Shown here: positions 36,940 through 46,102 of the stretch, piece by piece
Position numbering within the stretch: the first letter of the stretch is position 1
Layout: each line of letters opens with the position of its first letter
Assembly (NCBI GenBank): GCA_000720805.1
Contig: JODI01000013.1
Location: forward strand, 1 to 64,000
Source: Streptomyces violaceoruber
GTDB taxonomy: Bacteria > Actinomycetota > Actinomycetes > Streptomycetales > Streptomycetaceae
Length of the DNA: 64,000 nucleotides
Direction: 5' to 3'
Program-made: the position numbers and the translations under genes
The notes under the pieces: model-generated
What the model saw: only the letters and a program-made list of their open reading frames with translations
Database searches by the model: none
Told to the model about the DNA's origin: nothing

Positions 36940-38318
36940 CGGGTTCCGCCGGCCGGCCGTAGCACGATGCCCGCGACGACCGCGCAACACATCAGGCCGA
37001 TCGCCGATCCGGCCAGCGCGGGGCCGTCTCCCCACACCGTCCAGGCGGCGCCGAAGGCCAGGGAGCAGCAGAATCGCGCCAGCGCCTGGCTGGTGCCGAC
37101 GATGGCGAGTCCGGTGGCGCGCAGCTGCTCGGGCACGATGTCGGCGATGGTGGCCGGAAGCACCCCGTCGGTGGCCGCGTAGAACGTGCCGTGCAGGGCG
37201 AGTACGAGGAAAGGAAGGGCCGGTGTGTCCGGGGCCCACAGCAGGAGCGCGTAGGCGGTGAGCAGGCCTACGTGCCCGGTGAGGAACACGGTGCGCCGCC
37301 CGACCCGGTCGGCCAGCGCGCCGACCGGCACGGCCAGCAGCAGGAACACGACGGCGGTGCCCAGCGGCAGCAACGTGAACCACTGCTCGCCGATGCCCGC
37401 ACGTCGTTGCAGGAGCAGGTAGACGAAGGCGTCGCTGACAGTGGTCAGGCCGAGCAGGGCGGCACAGCCGGCCAGTGCCCGCAGACGCGGCAGCCGCAGC
37501 AGCGCCAGCGCTTCGCGCAGGTCGACCGGACGCTTGCCGCCCGCCGCACCGGCTTCGTCCGTAGGCCCGCCTTGCTGGACGAGCTGCACGCGCACGGGCC
37601 GCTTGCCGTCCGGCTCACCTGCTTCACCCGTCGGCTCCCTCGCTCCGTCCTTCACCGTCCCTGCCGCGGCCGGACGCGCGCCCCGCTGCTTTCCCGGGAC
37701 GAACAGCACCAGAACGAGCACACCGAGCGCGGCGACACACGCGCTCACGCCGAACACGGCGTCATAGCCGTCGACCGCTGTGCGCAGGATGAGGAAGGCG
37801 GTCAGCGGGCCGAGCATCGCGCCGGTGGTGTCCATCGCCCGGTGTACGCCGAAGGCCCGGCCCTGGTTCTCGGACGGCGTGGACAGGGAGATCATCGCGT
37901 CGCGCGGGGCGGTGCGCAGGCCCTTGCCGGTCCGTTCCAGGGCGAGGACCGTGCCGAGCGTACCGAGACTGCTCGCGAGCAGGAGCAGCGGCTTGCACAG
38001 CGCGGACAGGCCATAGCCGAGCCCGGCCATCAGCTTGTGGTTGCGCACCCGGTCGGCGAGGTGGCCCCCGGCGAGCTGGACCAGCGCGCTGAAGCCGTTG
38101 TAGACGCCGTCGAGGGCGCCGAAACCCAGCGGGCTGAAGCCGAGCGTGGTGACGAGGTACAGCGGCAGGACGGCGGTGACCATCTCCGAGGAGATGTCGG
38201 TGATCAGGCTGACCGTGCCCAGCACGAACACGACCGGGGCGACCTTGGGCCGCAGACCGCGTCTTCGGCCCTGCTCGGTGTCCGCCCCTGGAGGCGTGGA
38301 GCGGTCGGTGAGGTACAT
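36936..38318 (-). CDS. MFS transporter
   Basis: 460 aa from ATG 38318, with GGAG upstream. About 12 membrane helices. The loop-2-3 motif is GGHLADRVRNHKLM, and the loop-8-9 counterpart is GALADRVGRRTVFL. A long charged cytoplasmic loop (about 200-260, rich in KR/DE/G) sits in the middle, as usual. SLITDISSEMVTAVLPLYL and TGKGLRTAPRDAMISLSTP are features of a Streptomyces MFS clade of unknown substrate. Its operon partners, a GT2 and a surface propeller, suggest export of a surface glycan or related compound. Confidence 0.9.
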   Translation of the reverse strand: MYLTDRSTPPGADTEQGRRRGLRPKVAPVVFVLGTVSLITDISSEMVTAVLPLYLVTTLGFSPLGFGALDGVYNGFSALVQLAGGHLADRVRNHKLMAGLGYGLSALCKPLLLLASSLGTLGTVLALERTGKGLRTAPRDAMISLSTPSENQGRAFGVHRAMDTTGAMLGPLTAFLILRTAVDGYDAVFGVSACVAALGVLVLVLFVPGKQRGARPAAAGTVKDGAREPTGEAGEPDGKRPVRVQLVQQGGPTDEAGAAGGKRPVDLREALALLRLPRLRALAGCAALLGLTTVSDAFVYLLLQRRAGIGEQWFTLLPLGTAVVFLLLAVPVGALADRVGRRTVFLTGHVGLLTAYALLLWAPDTPALPFLVLALHGTFYAATDGVLPATIADIVPEQLRATGLAIVGTSQALARFCCSLAFGAAWTVWGDGPALAGSAIGLMCCAVVAGIVLRPAGGTR

Positions 38319-38344
38319 GATCAAGAACTCCAGGTGCGGTGCGC

Positions 38345-39193
38345 TCAGCTCTGCCGACTGCTCTCGTCCCGTAGCCAGGTGCCGAAGTCCTGTGCCCGGA
38401 TTGCCTTTCTGGCCCCCCGCCGGGCGACAACCGCCGCGGCGAGGAAGACTACGACACCGGCGAACAGTTTCGGCTCCCCGCGCAGGATCGCTTTCAGATC
38501 CGCCGTGCTCGTGCGCGCCGACGCTTCCTCCGCACTGCGCTGCTCCTCGACCTGGGCGGTGGACACCGCGGCCCGGATCCGCCGCTTGATCAGATCCGGC
38601 CAGGTCCGCGGCGGATGGACCACGACCCTGGCCCCGCCGACCACGAGCCGCTCCTGCGGGGCGAACGCCAGGGACGCGGCCAGGTCGTCCGCCATCAGCG
38701 GCGGCAGTGCGGCGATCCGGGCGTGTCCGGCCTTGGAGACCGCGATGACGCCCCGGCCGAACAGCCCCTCGCGTACGGCGGGGAGCCGCTGCCACACCTG
38801 GTAGTAGGCACGCACCCGCCAGGCGCAGCCGGCCAGCGGGATGTGCCGTTCCGGTGCGGTGGCGAGGATGCCCGAAGTGCCGTCGTTCAGGGGCTCGGTC
38901 AGCGCCCGTACGTCGGTGTCCGCGATCACGACGTCGGCGTCCACGTAGACGCGGGGGAAGCCGTGCGCGTGATCGTCACCGGCCCGCAGAGCGGCGTGCT
39001 TGGAGGGGACGGGGATCTCGACCACCCGGACGCGCGGGCCGCGGGCGGCCGCGATCCGCGCGGTCTCATCCGTACAGCCGTTGCATACGACCACGATGTC
39101 GGTGTCGTCCTCCGAGGAATCGGCCAGCAGGGAATCGAGGAGCCGGCCGATGACTCGCGCTTCGTTGTGGGCCGGGATCACGATGCTCGTCAC
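38345..39193 (-). CDS. GT2-family glycosyltransferase
   Basis: 282 aa from ATG 39193. MTSIVIPAHNEARVIGRLLD and DIVVVCNGCTDETARIA give the nucleotide-sugar-binding GT-A fold. YVDADVVIADTD carries the DxD motif. C-terminal ADDLAASLAFAPQER and a hydrophobic helix near residue 250 suggest membrane association. It is the first gene of the leftward GT2-MFS-propeller operon, divergent from the exopolysaccharide operon across about 340 bp. Donor and acceptor are unknown. Confidence 0.88.
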   Translation of the reverse strand: MTSIVIPAHNEARVIGRLLDSLLADSSEDDTDIVVVCNGCTDETARIAAARGPRVRVVEIPVPSKHAALRAGDDHAHGFPRVYVDADVVIADTDVRALTEPLNDGTSGILATAPERHIPLAGCAWRVRAYYQVWQRLPAVREGLFGRGVIAVSKAGHARIAALPPLMADDLAASLAFAPQERLVVGGARVVVHPPRTWPDLIKRRIRAAVSTAQVEEQRSAEEASARTSTADLKAILRGEPKLFAGVVVFLAAAVVARRGARKAIRAQDFGTWLRDESSRQS

Positions 39194-39531
39194 TTGGGCA
39201 GTATGCGGCCGGTGTCACTATTGCGAAGTGTGTTTCGTCCAACTGTTCCCGTGACTGCGTCCGGTGGTCTAGATTGATGCCCGCCGCACCGTTTGGGTGG
39301 GGAACTCGTTCGTGACCGCAGGTCACGGACGGCGTTTGTGCAACGGATGCGAAACCAGCAGTAGGCAACACGCAGGACGCATGAGGCGGTTGGGGAACCG
39401 CTGAAGCGCCCTTGCTTTCCAGGGCCGCCGTGCGCCAGCACGTCGGTGCCGATCCAGCCCGGGCCACGGACTTGCGTCCGCATGCCCGGACTCGTTCGGT
39501 CAGGGGTAACCGCGCACGTGGTGGGGGGCGC
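39194..39531. promoter_or_regulatory. Divergent promoter region of the exopolysaccharide operon
   Basis: 338 bp between the leftward GT2 and the rightward glycosylphosphotransferase. It holds a perfect 7-3-7 inverted repeat CGTGACCGCAGGTCACG (39311-39327), a candidate site for a dimeric regulator. No ORF was seen. Promoter boxes could not be assigned with confidence. Confidence 0.5.
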
Positions 39532-40971
39532 ATGACCATTGAGGTCACGCATGAGCTGCTGGTCGTGGAAGACAGACGTCCGCAAGCTCGTCGAAGACGC
39601 TGGGAACAGAAATACCGGATAGTCCTGCTGGTCGCGGACAGCTTCGCCGCTGTCGCCGCGGCCATCGTGATCCATGCGGCGTACGACCGCTGGGCGGTGG
39701 CCCTGGTGCTGCCTCCGACGTGGATCGTCACGATGCTCGCTCACCGCTCCTACGACCGCAGCGCCATGGGCCTGGGGACCGAGGAGTTCCGGCGGGTGCT
39801 CCGCGGCGCGGCCGTACTGCCGGCTCTGGCCGCGGGCACGTACTGGCTGCTCACGCATGACTTGGGACTCCTTCATGACATGACCATGGCCGCCGCTCCG
39901 GTGGCCGCGATCGCTCTGCCGGTCCGGTACGCGCTCCGCCGCCGGCTGCACCGGCGATGGGCACGGGGCCGGGACCGGAGCACGACGCTCCTGGTCGGCC
40001 CGTCACGCGGCGTCGCGGACCTGGTCGCCGTGCTGCGGCGCGGCGGCGCACAGCAACTGCAGGTCGCGGGAGTGTGCCTGAGCGATCCCGAGAACGCGGC
40101 CGAGGTCCGCGCGTTGGGCCTTCCCGTCCTCGGGAGCGTCGGCGACATGAACGACGTGGTCCGGGCCCTGGCCGTCGGCACCGTGGTGGCGCTGCCGGCG
40201 CCCGAGTTCGACGCCTCCGTGCTGCGCCGGATGTCCTGGACGGCGGCCGTGCAGGACGTCGACTTCCTGCTGGCCCCCATGCTGACCGACGTGTCGGCCT
40301 CCCGGCTGGCGGTACGGCCCACCAACGGGATCCCGCTGGTACGGATCCACGCGCCGAGCCTCTCCCGGATCTCCCGGCTGCCCAAGGAACTCCTGGACCG
40401 GTCGCTCGCGGCGGCGCTCCTGGTGCTCCTCGCGCTGCCCATGCTGCTGATCGCCCTGATCGTCCGGCTGGACAGCTCCGGGCCCGCCCTGTTCAGACAG
40501 CAGCGGGCGGGCCGGTACGGCGACCACTTCACCATGCTGAAGTTCCGCACGATGCGGCCGGACTCGGAGGCCCACCGGGCGGAACTGGCGCACCTCAACG
40601 AGAACAGCGACGGACTGCTGTTCAAGGTGAAGCAGGACCCACGGGTCACCCGGGTCGGCTCGGTGCTGCGCCGCACCTCGCTCGACGAACTGCCGCAACT
40701 GCTCAACGTGGTCAGGGGCCACATGTCGCTCGTCGGTCCCCGCCCGCCGCTGCCCGAGGAGGTGGAGGAGTACACGCCGGAGGTCAAGCGCCGGTTGCTC
40801 GTGAAGCCCGGCCTCACCGGGCTGTGGCAGGTGAGCGGCCGCTCCGACCTGCCGTGGGAAGAGGCGGTCCGGCTCGATCTCGGATACGTGGACAACTGGT
40901 CGATGAGCCTCGACCTGACCATCCTGGCGCGCACCGGGTCCGCAGTGGTGCGAGGAACGGGGGCCTACTGA
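39532..40971 (+). CDS. Polyprenyl glycosylphosphotransferase (initiating sugar transferase)
   Basis: 479 aa from ATG 39532 after a GGGGGG stretch. Four or five N-terminal membrane helices and a CoA-binding-like domain (TLLVGPSRGVADLVAVLRR) precede a further helix (LLVLLALPMLLIALIVRL) and the catalytic bacterial-sugar-transferase domain: FTMLKFRTMRPDSE, RRTSLDELPQLLNVVRG, MSLVGPRPPLPEE and PGLTGLWQVSGRSDL. These enzymes move a phospho-sugar from UDP to undecaprenyl phosphate, starting polymer repeat-unit assembly at the membrane. It heads the operon. The next gene overlaps it as TGATG. Confidence 0.95.
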   Translation: MTIEVTHELLVVEDRRPQARRRRWEQKYRIVLLVADSFAAVAAAIVIHAAYDRWAVALVLPPTWIVTMLAHRSYDRSAMGLGTEEFRRVLRGAAVLPALAAGTYWLLTHDLGLLHDMTMAAAPVAAIALPVRYALRRRLHRRWARGRDRSTTLLVGPSRGVADLVAVLRRGGAQQLQVAGVCLSDPENAAEVRALGLPVLGSVGDMNDVVRALAVGTVVALPAPEFDASVLRRMSWTAAVQDVDFLLAPMLTDVSASRLAVRPTNGIPLVRIHAPSLSRISRLPKELLDRSLAAALLVLLALPMLLIALIVRLDSSGPALFRQQRAGRYGDHFTMLKFRTMRPDSEAHRAELAHLNENSDGLLFKVKQDPRVTRVGSVLRRTSLDELPQLLNVVRGHMSLVGPRPPLPEEVEEYTPEVKRRLLVKPGLTGLWQVSGRSDLPWEEAVRLDLGYVDNWSMSLDLTILARTGSAVVRGTGAY

Positions 40972-42050
40972 TGGACCGAACGAAGAGGAACGCAGTGACG
41001 CAGAGCACGGAGCCGTTGGGGGTCGCGGTCGTCGGGGCCGGATACTGGGGCCCCAACCTCGTACGCAACTTCCAGGCCAGCGAGCGGTTCCGGCTGCGCT
41101 GGCTGTGCGACCTCGACGTGGACCGGGCCCAGCGGGTCCTCGGCGGCTACTCGACGGTCCAGGCCACCTCGGACTACGCGGCCGTCCTCGCCGACCCGTC
41201 CGTGGCCGCCGTCGCCGTGGCCACGCCCGCGGGAACCCACCTCGACATCGCCCTGGCCGCCCTGCGCGCCGGCAAGCACGTCCTGGTGGAGAAGCCGCTC
41301 GCGGCGACCTACGCCGACGGGATGCGCCTGGTGACCGAGGCGGAAGAGCGCGGGCTCACCCTGATGTGCGACCACACCTACTGCTACACGCCCGCCGTGG
41401 GCCGCATCCGGGAGCTGGTCCGCTCCGGCGAACTCGGCGAGGTCCACTTCGTCGACTCGGTCCGCATCAACCTCGGCCTCGTCCAGAAGGACATCGACGT
41501 CCTGTGGGACCTGGCCCCGCACGATCTGTCGATCCTGGACTTCATCCTCCCCGACAACGTCGAGCCGGTCGCCGTCGCCGCCCACGGGGCCGACCCGATC
41601 GGCGCGGGACAGGCCTGCGTGGCCTATCTGACGCTCCAGCTCAACACCGGGGCCATCGCCCACGTACACGTCAACTGGCTGTCTCCGACCAAGGTCCGGA
41701 CCACCATGGTGGGCGGCTCGAAGCGCACCCTGATCTGGGACGACCTCAACCCCGCCCAGCGCGTGGCGATCTTCGACCGGGGGGTGGACCTGGCCGCGCC
41801 CCAGGAGATCGGCGTGGACGAGCGCCGGGACATGCTCGTCTCGTACCGCTCCGGAGACATGGTCGCGCCCGCCCTCGTCGAGAAGGAAGCGCTGCGCAGC
41901 ATGGTCGACGAGTTCGCCGACTCGATCAGGGGACGCCGGGCGCCGCTGACCGACGGCCGGGCCGGCCTGCGGGTGCTGGACATTCTTGAGGCGGCGTCCC
42001 GGAGTCTGGAATTCCGGGGCGCGGTCGTCGGCCTGCGCGCCGGGCGTTGA
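40971..42050 (+). CDS. Gfo/Idh/MocA oxidoreductase (WlbA/WbpB-like)
   Basis: 359 aa. Start ATG 40971 overlaps the previous stop as TGATG. GTG 40995 is an alternative. LGVAVVGAGYWGPNLVRNF is the cofactor motif seen in WlbA/WbpB-type sugar-nucleotide 3-dehydrogenases, and GKHVLVEKPLAATYADG holds the family's EKP lysine. DHTYCYTPAVGRIRELV and LWDLAPHDLSILDFIL follow in order. WlbA oxidises UDP-GlcNAcA at C3, giving the keto group used by a DegT aminotransferase. Two such aminotransferases follow here. Substrate assignment is inference from family and context. Confidence 0.9.
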   Translation: MDRTKRNAVTQSTEPLGVAVVGAGYWGPNLVRNFQASERFRLRWLCDLDVDRAQRVLGGYSTVQATSDYAAVLADPSVAAVAVATPAGTHLDIALAALRAGKHVLVEKPLAATYADGMRLVTEAEERGLTLMCDHTYCYTPAVGRIRELVRSGELGEVHFVDSVRINLGLVQKDIDVLWDLAPHDLSILDFILPDNVEPVAVAAHGADPIGAGQACVAYLTLQLNTGAIAHVHVNWLSPTKVRTTMVGGSKRTLIWDDLNPAQRVAIFDRGVDLAAPQEIGVDERRDMLVSYRSGDMVAPALVEKEALRSMVDEFADSIRGRRAPLTDGRAGLRVLDILEAASRSLEFRGAVVGLRAGR

Positions 42051-42079
42051 CGGTTCATTTCACTGAGAGGGACGTGCAG

Positions 42080-43063
42080 TTGAGCAGCGTACGAGGTAAG
42101 AAGATCCTGGTCACCGGAGGCGCCGGCACCATCGGCTCCAACCTTGTCGACCTCCTGGCCGAGGGCGGCGCCCGCGAGATCGTGGTGCTGGACAACTTCG
42201 TGCGCGGCCGGATGGCCAACCTCGCCCGAGCCCTGCCCAGCGGTGTCGTGGAGGTCGTCGAGGGCGACATCCGGGACGCCGCCACGGTACGGAAGGTCAC
42301 CGAGGGCGCCGACCTGGTGTTCCACCTCGCCGCGATCCGCATCACCCAGTGCGCGCAGGAGCCCCGGCTGGCCAACGAGGTCATGGTCGACGGCACCTTC
42401 AACGTCCTGGAGGCGGCGGCCGAGGCCCAGGTGGGCAAGGTGATCGCCTCGTCCTCGGCGTCCGTCTACGGGATGGCCGAGACCTTTCCGACGACCGAGC
42501 GCCATCACGCGTACAACAACGACACCTTCTACGGCGCGGCGAAGGCCTTCAACGAGGGCATGCTGCGCAGCTTCCACGCCATGTACGGCCTGGACTACGT
42601 GGCGCTGCGCTACTTCAACGTCTACGGCCCCCGGATGGACATCCACGGCCTCTACACCGAGGTGCTCATCCGCTGGATGGAGCGCATCGAGGCGGGCGAG
42701 CCGCCGCTGATCCTCGGCGACGGCACACAGACCATGGACTTCGTCGACGTCAGGGACATCGCCAGAGCGAATGTGCTGGCCGCCGAGTCTGATCTCACGG
42801 ACGAGGTGTTCAACGTCGCCAGCGGTACGGAGACTTCGTTGCGCGAACTCGCCGACGGTCTGCTGGAGGCGATGGGCGCGTCGGGCCTGGAGCCGGAGCA
42901 CGGACCCGCGCGCGCGGTGAACGGGGTGGTCCGACGGCTCGCGGACACCACCCAGGCCGCCGAGCGGCTCGGCTTCACCGCCCGGATCGACCTGCGTACG
43001 GGGCTGCGGGACCTCGTGGAGTGGTGGCGTGCGGAGCGCGCCGCTGGGGAGGCAGCCAAGTGA
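42080..43063 (+). CDS. NAD-dependent epimerase/dehydratase
   Basis: 327 aa from TTG 42080, which has GAGAGGGA 7 nt upstream. GTG 42074 is too close to that site, and an upstream frame to 42047 would overlap the previous gene. KILVTGGAGTIGSNLVD binds NAD. SSASVYGMAETFP and FYGAAKAFNEGML supply the Tyr-x3-Lys. ALRYFNVYGPRMDIHGL is typical of GalE/WbpP-like 4-epimerases rather than 4,6-dehydratases. It likely interconverts a UDP-amino sugar or uronic acid. The next gene overlaps it as GTGA. Confidence 0.88.
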   Translation: MSSVRGKKILVTGGAGTIGSNLVDLLAEGGAREIVVLDNFVRGRMANLARALPSGVVEVVEGDIRDAATVRKVTEGADLVFHLAAIRITQCAQEPRLANEVMVDGTFNVLEAAAEAQVGKVIASSSASVYGMAETFPTTERHHAYNNDTFYGAAKAFNEGMLRSFHAMYGLDYVALRYFNVYGPRMDIHGLYTEVLIRWMERIEAGEPPLILGDGTQTMDFVDVRDIARANVLAAESDLTDEVFNVASGTETSLRELADGLLEAMGASGLEPEHGPARAVNGVVRRLADTTQAAERLGFTARIDLRTGLRDLVEWWRAERAAGEAAK

Positions 43064-44199
43064 GCACCGACCGCATCCCCGTGATGATCCCCTGGCTCGG
43101 CGAGGAGGAGGCCAAGGCGGCGTCCGACGCGGTGCTGTCCGGCTGGGTCGCCCAGGGGCCCCGGGTCGCCGCCTTCGAGCGGGTCTTCGCGGAGCGGGTG
43201 GGCGCCGAGCACGGCATCGCGGTCAGTTCCTGCACGACCGCCCTGCACCTGTCGCTCGTCGCGCTCGGGGTGGGTCCAGGCGACGAGGTCGTGGTGCCGT
43301 CGCTGTCGTTCATCGCCACCGCCAACGCCGTGCGCTATGTCGGCGCCGAGCCCGTGTTCGCCGACGTCGAGGCCGCCACCGGCAACCTGACCACGGCCAC
43401 CGTGGACGCGGTCCGCACGCCCCGGACCAAGGCCGTCCTCATCGTCCACCAGGGCGGTGTACCGGCCGATGTGCACAGCCTGCGTGCCGCCTGCGCCGAC
43501 TGGGACCTGCCGCTGGTCGAGGACGCGGCCTGCGCCATCGGCTCGACCGTCGGTGGCAAGCCCGTGGGGCACGGCGCGCTGATCGCCGCCTGGTCCTTCC
43601 ACCCCCGCAAGGTCGTCACCACGGGCGAGGGCGGCATGATCACCACCGACGACGCCCAGTGGGCGGCACGCCTGCGCCGGCTGCGCGAGCACGGGATGAA
43701 CGCGTCGGCGGCAGAGCGCCATGCGAGCAACAAGCCGGTGCTGGAGAGCTACCTCGAGGTCGGCTACAACTACCGGATGACGGACGTCCAGGCCGCGATC
43801 GGCCTGGTGCAGCTGGAGAAGCTCGACGCGATGATCGTCCGCCGCCGCGAGCTGGCGGCCCGTTACGACGCGTTGCTGCAGAGTGTCCCCGGCCTCACCC
43901 CCGTACGCGACCCCGCGCACGGGCAGACCAACTTCCAGTCGTACTGGGTGCTTCTGGACGAGGGATTCCCCCTCGGACGGGACGACCTGCTCGCCGCGCT
44001 CGCCGAGGCCGGAGTCTCCGCCCGGCGCGGGATCATGGCCTCGCACCTCGAACCCGCCTACCAGGGCCACCCGTGCGCGCCGCTGCCGGTCACCGAGCGG
44101 ATCAGCCGCGACTCGCTGATCCTGCCGCTGTTCCACACGATGACCGAGGCCCAGCAGGACCGCGTCGTGGCGGCCCTGCGCGAACAGGCCCGAAGATGA
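43060..44199 (+). CDS. DegT/DnrJ/EryC1 aminotransferase 1
   Basis: 379 aa from GTG 43060, overlapping the previous stop. GGAGG is upstream. MIPWLGEEEAKAASDAVLSG and WVAQGPRVAAFERVFAERVG open the PLP fold. SSCTTALHLSLVALGVGPGD and VEDAACAIGSTVGG follow, and WSFHPRKVVTTGEGGM contains the Schiff-base lysine. The start resembles PseC/Per-type sugar aminotransferases. It transfers an amino group to a keto sugar nucleotide. It is distinct from the second aminotransferase of this operon, so two different amino sugars may be made. Confidence 0.92.
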   Translation: MSTDRIPVMIPWLGEEEAKAASDAVLSGWVAQGPRVAAFERVFAERVGAEHGIAVSSCTTALHLSLVALGVGPGDEVVVPSLSFIATANAVRYVGAEPVFADVEAATGNLTTATVDAVRTPRTKAVLIVHQGGVPADVHSLRAACADWDLPLVEDAACAIGSTVGGKPVGHGALIAAWSFHPRKVVTTGEGGMITTDDAQWAARLRRLREHGMNASAAERHASNKPVLESYLEVGYNYRMTDVQAAIGLVQLEKLDAMIVRRRELAARYDALLQSVPGLTPVRDPAHGQTNFQSYWVLLDEGFPLGRDDLLAALAEAGVSARRGIMASHLEPAYQGHPCAPLPVTERISRDSLILPLFHTMTEAQQDRVVAALREQARR

Positions 44200-44915
44200 G
44201 CGCGCTCCTGATCATCGGCGCGGGCGGCTTCGCCCGGGAGACCGCACAGGCCGTACGGGACGCGGGCGACGTCGAGCTGCTCGGGCACCTGGACGACAAC
44301 GCCGCCCTGCACGGCACGGAGGTGGACGGCGTACCCGTCCTCGGCGGCTGCGACCTGGTCCACGGCCTGCGCGATGCCCAGGTGGTGATCTGCGTGGGCA
44401 ACCCCGGGGACTACGCGGCCCGCGCCCGGCTGGTCCGCCGGCTCGGCCTGCCCGCGGACCGCTACGCCACCGTGATCCATCCGACGGCGGCGGTGTCGGC
44501 GACCTCTCGGGTCGGCCCCGGCTCGGTCCTGCTCGCGCACTGCGTCCTGACCGCCGCCGTGCGGGTGGGCGCCCATGTCGCGGTGATGCCGCAGGTCGTC
44601 CTCACCCATGACGACGTGGTCGAGGACTGCGCCACGCTCGCGTCCGGAGCCCGCCTGGGCGGGGGCGTACGGCTGCAGCGGGGTGCCTATGTGGGCTCCG
44701 GGGCCCTGGTCAGGGAGGGCACGACGGTCGGCGCCTGGTCGCTGATCGGAATGGGGAGCACCGTGCTCGGCGATGTGCCGCCGGGCGAGGTGTGGGCTGG
44801 TAGCCCGGCCCGGCGGCTGCGCGCGGCGGCCGCCCCGGCGCTCGACGAACTGGCGACACGGACAACGGCGACACGGACAACGGCGACGCGACCAATGGGG
44901 GGACCCGTCACATGA
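44196..44915 (+). CDS. NeuD/PglD-type sugar O/N-acyltransferase
   Basis: 239 aa from ATG 44196, overlapping the previous stop as ATGA. SALLIIGAGGFARETAQAVR is the N-terminal Rossmann-like domain of NeuD/PglD. The C-terminal left-handed beta-helix has hexapeptide repeats (VLLAHCVLTAAVRVGAHVAV, LASGARLGGGVRLQRGAYVG, WSLIGMGSTVLGDVPPGEVW). Catalytic His is probably in HPTAAVS or QVVLTHDD. PglD N-acetylates a UDP-4-amino sugar, which fits the preceding aminotransferase. The C-terminus carries a threonine/arginine repeat (TRTTATRTTATR) encoded by a 15-bp tandem DNA repeat just before the next start. Confidence 0.9.
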   Translation: MSALLIIGAGGFARETAQAVRDAGDVELLGHLDDNAALHGTEVDGVPVLGGCDLVHGLRDAQVVICVGNPGDYAARARLVRRLGLPADRYATVIHPTAAVSATSRVGPGSVLLAHCVLTAAVRVGAHVAVMPQVVLTHDDVVEDCATLASGARLGGGVRLQRGAYVGSGALVREGTTVGAWSLIGMGSTVLGDVPPGEVWAGSPARRLRAAAAPALDELATRTTATRTTATRPMGGPVT

Positions 44916-46030
44916 ACCAGATTCCACTGGTGGACCTCAAGGCGGCCCACGAGGAAGTCGCCGACGAGGTACGGGCCGGATTCGAACGGGTCCTGGCCGA
45001 CACCGCGTTCATCGGAGGCGACGAGGTCCGCCGGTTCGAGCGCGAGTACGCGGACTTCGGCGGTGTCGCGCACTGCGTGGGTGTCGCCAACGGCACCGAC
45101 GCCCTCGAACTCGCCCTGCGGGCAGGCGGGGTCGGGGCGGGCGACGAGGTCGTGATACCAGCCAACACCTTCATCGCCACCGCTGGCGCCGTCGCCAGGA
45201 CCGGTGCGCGGCCGGTCCTGGCGGACTGCCTGCCCGACAGCCACCTGCTCGACCCCCAGGCCGCGCTGGACGCGGTCGGCCCGGCCACCCGGGCGGTGGT
45301 GCCCGTGCACCTGTACGGGCAGATGGCCGACGTGACGGAGCTGGCCGGCCGCCTTCCCGAGCGGGTACGGGTCGTCGAGGACGCCGCGCAGTGCCAGGGC
45401 GCGACCCGCGACGGCCGGTCGCCGGGCAGTGGCCGGATCGCGGCCACCAGTTTCTACCCGGGCAAGAACCTGGGCGCCTACGGCGACGCGGGCGCGGTGC
45501 TGACCGACGACGAGGAACTGGCCGGCCTGGTGCGCGCGATCGCGAACCACGGCGGCGTCGCCAAGTACCGCCACGACGTGCCCGGATTCAACAGCCGTCT
45601 GGACGGGCTGCAGGCCGTCGTCCTGCGGGCGAAACTGGCCCGGCTGGCGGACGGCAACGCGGCCCGGCGGGCTGCCGCCGCCCGCTACGACGCGCTGCTC
45701 GCCGACCTGGCGGCCGCCGGGCGGGTCGTGCTCCCGACGACGGCGGCCGGCAACGTCCACGTATGGCACCTGTACGTCGTCCAGGTCGCCGGCGCGGACC
45801 GCGACGACATCGTGGGCAAACTGAACGCCGAGGGCATCGGCGCCGGTGTGCACTATCCCGCCCCGGTCCACCTCACACCGGCCTACCGCCATCTGGGCCA
45901 CGCCCGCGGCGACTTCCCGAACGCGGAGCAGGCGGCGGACCGGATCCTGTCGCTTCCGCTCTACCCCCAGATCACCCACGCCCAGCAGCAACGGGTCGTG
46001 GATGCGCTTGCCGACGCGCTCCGAGGCTGA
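44912..46030 (+). CDS. DegT/DnrJ/EryC1 aminotransferase 2 (WlbC/WbpE-like)
   Basis: 372 aa from ATG 44912, overlapping the previous stop as ATGA. MNQIPLVDLKAAHEEVADEV and FIGGDEVRRFEREYADFGGV are the WbpE/WlbC-type N-terminus. CVGVANGTDALELALRAGGV and VEDAAQCQGATRDGRSPGSG follow, then TSFYPGKNLGAYGDAGAV with the PLP lysine. C-terminal GVHYPAPVHLTPAYRHLGH is shared with the UDP-2-acetamido-3-amino-uronate synthases. Predicted to aminate the 3-keto sugar nucleotide made by the WlbA-like dehydrogenase. Confidence 0.92.
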   Translation: MNQIPLVDLKAAHEEVADEVRAGFERVLADTAFIGGDEVRRFEREYADFGGVAHCVGVANGTDALELALRAGGVGAGDEVVIPANTFIATAGAVARTGARPVLADCLPDSHLLDPQAALDAVGPATRAVVPVHLYGQMADVTELAGRLPERVRVVEDAAQCQGATRDGRSPGSGRIAATSFYPGKNLGAYGDAGAVLTDDEELAGLVRAIANHGGVAKYRHDVPGFNSRLDGLQAVVLRAKLARLADGNAARRAAAARYDALLADLAAAGRVVLPTTAAGNVHVWHLYVVQVAGADRDDIVGKLNAEGIGAGVHYPAPVHLTPAYRHLGHARGDFPNAEQAADRILSLPLYPQITHAQQQRVVDALADALRG

Positions 46031-46102
46031 TCGGTCCCCACTTCACGCCTCCTCACCCCGACTTCACGGGTCGGTTATGCACAGCACCGCTGAGAGGGAC
46101 TC

